Assembly (NCBI GenBank): GCA_017461585.1
Contig: JAFTYM010000047.1
Coordinates: 1 to 52,703 of the forward strand
Source: Oscillospiraceae bacterium
GTDB taxonomy: Bacteria; Bacillota; Clostridia; Oscillospirales; Oscillospiraceae
Length of the DNA: 52,703 bases
Direction: 5' to 3'
The position numbers and the translations under genes were made by a program. The notes beneath the pieces are model-generated. The model was given only the letters and a program-made list of their open reading frames with translations, made no database searches and was not told the origin of the DNA. This document shows, one piece after another, positions 48,565 to 52,703 of this stretch; within the stretch, counting starts at the first letter, position 1; every line of letters starts with the position of its first letter.

Positions 48565-49167
48565 ATGCTCTATGAACTTGTAAACTCCGTCAGAGGCACC
48601 AGCCAAAGCATTGTCGGTCTTGAGTTTTCAAACGAAAACTATACAGAGCTTGACGCTTTTGATGTGGAGCTTAAAAATGTAAGTTTTACAAGCTGCCGAT
48701 TTATTGATTGTGATTTTACCAAAACCGGTTTTCACGAGGTATCATTCAAAAACTGCAGCTTTACAGGCTGCAATTTTACAGACAGCTTCTGGAAAAAGAG
48801 CCTTTTGGCAGATTGCAAAGCAGACGGCGGCGTCTTCTGCGGAGCAAGACTTCGTGAGTGCAGCTTTACAAACAGCAGCTTCAGATATGCAAATTTTGCA
48901 GAGGCTCTTTTTGACAAAATGAATTTCAAGGGCTGCAGCTTCCGCGAAGCTTTTCTGACCGAAGTCACTCTTTCAAAGCCTGTCTTTGAAAAATGCGACT
49001 TCACCTGCGCAGAGCTTTTTAAGACATCCCTTTCCGGATGCGACCTGTCAGATTGCAGAATAGACGGCATCGTGGTCTCTTCCTCCTGCAAGGAGCTGAA
49101 AGGAGCCGTGCTCGATCAGTTTCAAACTGTGGAACTTGCCCGACTTTTGGGAGTTAAAATTAAATAA
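48565..49167 (+). CDS. Pentapeptide-repeat protein
   Basis: The 200-residue protein is almost wholly pentapeptide repeats of the A(D/N)LxX type: VSFTSCRFIDCDFTKTGFHE, CSFTGCNFTDSFWKKSLLAD, CSFTNSSFRYANFAEALFDK. A C-terminal LDQFQTVELARLLGVKI helix follows. It should form a right-handed beta-helix, as in the DNA-mimic MfpA/Qnr proteins. Similarity to Qnr is only general, so fluoroquinolone protection is not claimed. GGAGGGA lies just before ATG. Confidence 0.85.
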   Translation: MLYELVNSVRGTSQSIVGLEFSNENYTELDAFDVELKNVSFTSCRFIDCDFTKTGFHEVSFKNCSFTGCNFTDSFWKKSLLADCKADGGVFCGARLRECSFTNSSFRYANFAEALFDKMNFKGCSFREAFLTEVTLSKPVFEKCDFTCAELFKTSLSGCDLSDCRIDGIVVSSSCKELKGAVLDQFQTVELARLLGVKIK

Positions 49168-49176
49168 CAACTCATC

Positions 49177-49215
49177 AAAACCACCTTTTTTCACAAAAAA
49201 CAAGGTGGTTTTTGT
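49177..49215 (+). terminator. Terminator after the pentapeptide gene
   Basis: An 11-bp stem AAAACCACCTT/AAGGTGGTTTT with a loop rich in A and T, then TTGTT. Confidence 0.8.
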
Positions 49216-49251
49216 TCAAATTGTTGAAAAATGAAAAAAACGCAACTTTTT

Positions 49252-49291
49252 ATTAATTCGCTATTGCTTTACCGAATTAATGTGCTATACT
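49252..49291 (+). promoter_or_regulatory. Promoter and operator of the amino acid ABC transporter
   Basis: A -10 TATACT (49286-49291) lies 17 bp after a weak ATTGCT (49263-49268). The -35 region is enclosed by the inverted repeat ATTAATTCG (49252-49260) / CGAATTAAT (49273-49281). A second palindrome, ACATATTCCAATATGT, lies just upstream of the ribosome binding site. Both suggest repressor control. Confidence 0.65.
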
Positions 49292-49336
49292 AAGCATCGT
49301 AACAACATATTCCAATATGTTCAGGAGGAAATTTAA

Positions 49337-50116
49337 ATGAAAAAGATTATTTGCTTAGTACTGGCACTTGCAATGTGCGTCTGTCTCTTCGCCTGCGGCG
49401 GCAAGAAAGCAGACAGTGACCTTGAATACATAAAGGAAAAGGGCACTCTCGTTGTCGGTATCACAAACTTCGCTCCCATGGACTATCCCGACGAAAACGG
49501 CGAGTGGATCGGTTTTGACGCTGACATGGCAAGAGCGTTTGCCGCATACCTCGGCGTTGAAGTTCAGTTCGTCGAGATTGACTGGGACAATAAGGTTCTG
49601 GAGATCAACAATAAGAGCATCGACTGCGTATGGAACGGCATGACCCTCCGTCCCGAAGTTACGGAAGCTATGGATTGCTCTGTTCCCTACTGCAACAATG
49701 CACAGGTAGTCGTTGTAAACTCCGCTGTAGCTGACCAGTATCAGACAAAGGAAGACCTTGCAGGTCTCATATTCGCAGTTGAAGCAGGTTCTGCCGGTGA
49801 AGATGCCGTTAAGGAAATGGGCAACGAGTACACAGCAGTTCTCACTCAGGCTGACGCTCTTATGAACGTTGCAGCAGGCACAGCAGATGCTTGCATCATC
49901 GACCTTCTCATGGCTGGCGCCATGATTGGTGAGGGCACAAGTTACCCCGATCTTACATACACCGTTTCCCTTACAAGTGAAGAGTACGGCGTTGGCTTCC
50001 GCAAGGGCAGCGACGTAGTTGCTGAGTTCAACAAGTTCTACGCAGATGCTTTCAAGGACGGCAAGGTTGAAGAGATTGCCATAGTTTACGGCGTACAGGA
50101 GTCTATCGTAGGATAA
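49337..50116 (+). CDS. Amino acid ABC transporter, substrate-binding lipoprotein
   Basis: The 259-residue protein starts with a lipoprotein signal ending in the lipobox LFAC (C20). It then has the SBP_bac_3 fold: GTLVVGITNFAPMDYPDENG, WIGFDADMARAFAAYLGVEV, SIDCVWNGMTLRPE and a typical polar residue set. It captures a polar amino acid or similar compound at the membrane. It is the first gene of a three-gene operon with permease and ATPase. Confidence 0.93.
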   Translation: MKKIICLVLALAMCVCLFACGGKKADSDLEYIKEKGTLVVGITNFAPMDYPDENGEWIGFDADMARAFAAYLGVEVQFVEIDWDNKVLEINNKSIDCVWNGMTLRPEVTEAMDCSVPYCNNAQVVVVNSAVADQYQTKEDLAGLIFAVEAGSAGEDAVKEMGNEYTAVLTQADALMNVAAGTADACIIDLLMAGAMIGEGTSYPDLTYTVSLTSEEYGVGFRKGSDVVAEFNKFYADAFKDGKVEEIAIVYGVQESIVG

Positions 50117-50140
50117 ATTTTTCTTGCATTGAAAAAAGCA

Positions 50141-50176
50141 CAAAAGGCAGAGAGTTTTTACGCTCTCTGTCTTTTG
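50141..50176 (+). terminator. Intra-operon hairpin between SBP and permease
   Basis: A 14-bp stem CAAAAGGCAGAGAG / CTCTCTGTCTTTTG. It may reduce permease and ATPase levels relative to the binding protein, a common design in such operons. Confidence 0.7.
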
Positions 50177-50203
50177 CGGTATTAAATCACAAGAGGACAC
50201 ATT

Positions 50204-50863
50204 ATGTTTGAAACTGTTTTACTGTCACTTTCAGAAGGTTTTGTCAAATCTCTGGAAGTATTTTTCTTAACACTGATAGGCGCTATACCTTTGGGTCTTC
50301 TCATAAGCTTCGGATCCATGAGTAAGTTCAAGCCCTTAAGCTTTCTTGTAAAGGTCATCGTATGGATCGTCCGTGGCTCTCCCCTTATGCTCCAGCTGCT
50401 TATCATCTATTTCGGACCCGGTCTTATCTTTGGCAACAACTGGTGGGGCAGCGGCAGCGAAGGCCGCTTTATCGCCGCTATGGTCGCTTTTATCTTCAAT
50501 TACGCCTGCTATTTCTCTGAAATCTTCCGCGGAGGTATAGAGGGTATCCCTCAGGGGCAGTATGAAGCGGGCGAAGTTTTGGGTATGACAAAATCACAGA
50601 TTTTCTTCAAGGTCATCCTTATGCAGGTTGTAAAGCGCATTGTTCCCCCCATGGGCAACGAGGTCATCACTCTTATTAAGGACACATCTCTGGTTCGCGT
50701 TATCTCCGTTTATGAGCTTATGTGGAACGGTCAGAGCTTTATCAAATCCTCCGGTCTTATCTGGCCGCTGTTCTTCACAGGCGTATTCTACCTTGCCTTC
50801 AACGGCATCGTAACTCTTCTCTTAGGCTATGCTGAGAAGAAGCTGGACTATTTCAAGGTTTAA
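50204..50863 (+). CDS. Amino acid ABC transporter, permease
   Basis: The 219-residue permease has five to six membrane helices and the EAA-like loop GQYEAGEVLGMTKSQIFFKV then ILMQVVKRIVPPMGNEVI. This is the polar amino acid uptake (HisM) type. It follows the binding protein after the hairpin and precedes the ATPase by 12 bp. Confidence 0.93.
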   Translation: MFETVLLSLSEGFVKSLEVFFLTLIGAIPLGLLISFGSMSKFKPLSFLVKVIVWIVRGSPLMLQLLIIYFGPGLIFGNNWWGSGSEGRFIAAMVAFIFNYACYFSEIFRGGIEGIPQGQYEAGEVLGMTKSQIFFKVILMQVVKRIVPPMGNEVITLIKDTSLVRVISVYELMWNGQSFIKSSGLIWPLFFTGVFYLAFNGIVTLLLGYAEKKLDYFKV

Positions 50864-50875
50864 GGGGGTTTTTAT

Positions 50876-51664
50876 ATGTCTATTCTTGAAGTTAAAAACC
50901 TTCGTAAATCCTTCGGCAATACCGAAGTTTTAAAGGACATCAATTTCACCCTTGAAGCAGGTGAGGTTCTGTCTATCATCGGCTCTTCCGGAAGCGGCAA
51001 AACAACGCTTCTGCGCTGCCTCAATTTCCTCGAAACTCCCGATTCCGGTCTCATTCTCGTACAGGGCAAACCGCTGTTCAACTCCGAGGACACGACCGCC
51101 AAAAGCGATGCGGAAATTCGCCGCAGCCGTCAGCATTTCGGTCTTGTTTTCCAGTCCTTTAACCTGTTTCCCCAGTACACTGCGCTGAAAAATGTAACAC
51201 TTGCCAGCGAGCTGCAGGCAAAAGAACGCCCCGATTACAAGACAAACAAGAAGTATATTCTTGAAGACATCCGCAAAAACGGAGAGCGTCTTCTCACGCA
51301 GGTAGGACTTTTCGACAAGCGGGACAATTACCCCCACCAGCTGTCAGGCGGTCAGCAGCAGCGAGTTGCTATCGCCAGAGCACTGTCCTTAAGCCCTGAC
51401 ATTCTCTGCTTTGACGAGCCCACCTCCGCCCTTGACCCCGAGCTTACAGGCGAGGTTTTAAAGGTCATCAAGGGATTGGCTGACCACAATACCACAATGG
51501 TCATCGTTACTCACGAGATGCAGTTTGCCCGTGAGGTTTCCGACAAAGTCCTGTTCATGGACAGCGGCTATGTTGTGGAATACGGTACACCCGAAGAGGT
51601 CTTTGACCACCCCCAACACGAGCGCACTCAGCAGTTCCTCTTAAGATATTCAGGAAACGAATAA
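50876..51664 (+). CDS. Amino acid ABC transporter, ATPase
   Basis: The 262-residue ATPase has Walker [18 protein letters not shown]-loop [13 protein letters not shown], signature [17 protein letters not shown], Walker [15 protein letters not shown] and the switch histidine [13 protein letters not shown]. It powers the polar amino acid importer. A 13-bp terminator stem follows the stop. Confidence 0.96.
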   Translation: MSILEVKNLRKSFGNTEVLKDINFTLEAGEVLSIIGSSGSGKTTLLRCLNFLETPDSGLILVQGKPLFNSEDTTAKSDAEIRRSRQHFGLVFQSFNLFPQYTALKNVTLASELQAKERPDYKTNKKYILEDIRKNGERLLTQVGLFDKRDNYPHQLSGGQQQRVAIARALSLSPDILCFDEPTSALDPELTGEVLKVIKGLADHNTTMVIVTHEMQFAREVSDKVLFMDSGYVVEYGTPEEVFDHPQHERTQQFLLRYSGNE

Positions 51665-51670
51665 ATATTT

Positions 51671-51722
51671 GCCTCACATCTTTTATGTGTTATACTATAT
51701 AAAGATGTGAGGCTTTTATTAT
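51671..51722 (+). terminator. Terminator after the ABC transporter operon
   Basis: A 13-bp perfect stem GCCTCACATCTTT and complement with a 17-nt loop, followed by TTTTATTATT. Confidence 0.85.
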
Positions 51723-51739
51723 TCAAGGGAGGTTTTCTA

Positions 51740-52363
51740 ATGATAATCAAATGGCACGGACACGCTTGTATGCAGCTTACCGAACTCGACTACTCCGTAG
51801 TTTTCGACCCCTTTGCTCCCGGCTATGTCCCCGGACTTAACGATGTAAACACCGAGGCAGATAAAGTTCTCTGCAGCCACGGACACGATGACCACAACTA
51901 TAAGGATGCTGTCAAAATCGTTTCAAAGGGCGGCAATCCCTTTAAAATAACCGCCGTGCCCACATGGCACGACGAGGCAGGCGGCACAAAGCGCGGTCCT
52001 AACCTTGTCCACGTTGTTGACACAGATATGGGCATCAGGGCAATCCACTTTGGCGACTTGGGTCACATTCCCGACGGGGACACACTTTCCAAAATGGCAA
52101 ATCCCGACGTTGTGATGATCCCTGTAGGCGGCTTTTTCACAATTGATGCCGATGAGGCAAAGCAGATTTGCGACATTTTAAAGCCCAAAGTTATAATCCC
52201 CATGCACTACAGAAGTAAGACATTCGGCTATGATGTCATCGCTGAAGTGGGCGATTTTCTCAAGCTGTTCCCCACAAGTGCAGTTAAGTTCTATGACGGG
52301 GACACTATCGAGATAACCGAAGATACAGCACCGCATGTAGCTGTACTGAAATATTTGGGATAA
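51740..52363 (+). CDS. MBL-fold metal-dependent hydrolase (UlaG-like)
   Basis: The 207-residue protein has the metallo-beta-lactamase metal motif LCSHGHDDHN (HxHxDH), plus the early IIKWHGHACMQL strand, HVVDTDMGIRAIHFGDLGHI and IIPMHYRSKT. This is the UlaG/YtkL-like branch with metal-dependent hydrolase activity. The substrate is unknown. ATG 51740 was chosen because GGGAGG lies 8 nt upstream. The gene stands alone between a terminator and the repeat region. Confidence 0.85.
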   Translation: MIIKWHGHACMQLTELDYSVVFDPFAPGYVPGLNDVNTEADKVLCSHGHDDHNYKDAVKIVSKGGNPFKITAVPTWHDEAGGTKRGPNLVHVVDTDMGIRAIHFGDLGHIPDGDTLSKMANPDVVMIPVGGFFTIDADEAKQICDILKPKVIIPMHYRSKTFGYDVIAEVGDFLKLFPTSAVKFYDGDTIEITEDTAPHVAVLKYLG

Positions 52364-52369
52364 AAATAA

Positions 52370-52501
52370 AGGTTTCCCCTTGAGGGGAAGCTGTCACCGA
52401 CAGGTGACTGATGAGGTGTCATTGCACAAATATAGCATACTTTCTTTTACACCTCATCCACCGCTAAAGCGGTCCCCCTTCCCCTCAAGGGGAAGGCTTT
52501 T
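52370..52501. repeat. Hairpin-rich intergenic repeat 1 (REP/MITE-like)
   Basis: Inverted ends: TTCCCCTTGAGGGGAA (52374-52389) and TTCCCCTCAAGGGGAA (52479-52494), each nearly palindromic. Inner arms ATGAGGTGT (52411-52419) and ACACCTCAT (52449-52457) are also inverted, with hairpins TCACCGACAGGTGA and CCGCTAAAGCGG. No coding capacity is visible. Confidence 0.75.
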
Positions 52502-52556
52502 ACCACTCAACAAAAAACGCAGGCACCCTAGGGTGTACCCGACAAGAAAACATAAG

Positions 52557-52703
52557 GTTTTGCCTTTATCTATTCGGCTAGAATGCCATGTGTCGTCTCT
52601 GACGACACGGCGATATTAAAATTTCGCATCGTCACAAAGTGACGCTATGCGATAGAACAACTGCTACTGCAGTTGTTCTATCTCGAATAGCTTGTGGCAA
52701 AAC
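52557..52703. repeat. Hairpin-rich intergenic repeat 2 (MITE-like)
   Basis: Ends GTTTTGCC...CTATTCG (52557 onward) and CGAATAG...GGCAAAAC (to the last base) form an inverted repeat. Inside are hairpins GTGTCGTC/GACGACAC (52590-52608), GCATCGTCAC/GTGACGCTATGC and AGAACAACTGC/GCAGTTGTTCT. The element abuts the window end, so its full extent is unknown. Confidence 0.65.

Noticed and set aside
52523-52536. Palindrome around CACCCTAGGGTG as a recombination site
   Set aside because: A short isolated palindrome with no partner copy in the window and no recombinase nearby.

Overview
The window looks like a chromosomal segment of a spore-forming Clostridia member, probably Oscillospirales-like. It carries a complete spoIIIAA-AH sporulation locus followed by asp23, nusB, xseA, xseB and ispA. 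It also has the OLE-type operon oapA-dxs-tlyA-nadK-argR-recN, HrcA/CIRCE-controlled groESL, several TTG starts with good Shine-Dalgarno sequences, and intermediate G+C. Assignment below class level is inference.

Left part (1-4.9 kb) is the unusual part. A 206-bp segment (1825-2030) lies between two inverted 24-bp near-palindromes, next to a tyrosine recombinase (2066-2905), and holds one good outward promoter. This has the architecture of a phase-variable invertible promoter. In the orientation given, the promoter fires left into a cobalamin riboswitch with its own terminator, then into a two-repeat HNH_repeat protein and a small DUF2292 protein. The recombinase mRNA starts with a second, compact cobalamin riboswitch and has a perfect anti-Shine-Dalgarno/Shine-Dalgarno pair. 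A third cobalamin riboswitch plus terminator precedes a cysteine-rich DUF2284 protein. No cobalamin biosynthesis or transport gene is present. The arrangement suggests a B12-responsive genetic switch whose DNA inversion and output are both riboswitch-gated.

Middle (5-19.2 kb): groESL, an RNA methyltransferase, an Smr protein, tRNA-Ser(CGA) with a partial upstream copy, then a long run of rightward metabolic and membrane genes: membrane proteins, acyltransferase, PAP2 phosphatase, HD hydrolase, lipase, M20 peptidase, a PanE-like reductase, a probable HhH protein, an AraC-type regulator and a VOC protein. A 260-bp nested inverted repeat separates this run from the leftward recN operon.

19.5-38.8 kb: two leftward operons. 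One is OLE RNA-oapA-dxs-tlyA-nadK-argR-recN, with a clear sigma-A promoter directly at the OLE 5' end. The other is spoIIIAA-AH, asp23, nusB, a TsaD-like gene, xseA, xseB and ispA. In the usual OLE arrangement these are neighbours; here an oppositely oriented 3.2-kb FtsX-type permease gene sits between ispA and OLE.

Right part (38.9-52.7 kb): an SDR plus Old-Yellow-Enzyme pair with a nearby Na+ symporter and LysR regulator; thiamine salvage (thiN, TPP riboswitch, thiT); a thymidylate-synthase-fold protein; LRR, DUF3810 metallopeptidase and pentapeptide-repeat proteins; a polar amino acid ABC transporter; an MBL-fold hydrolase; and two hairpin-rich intergenic repeats at the right edge. All calls are by eye from sequence; no database search was run.
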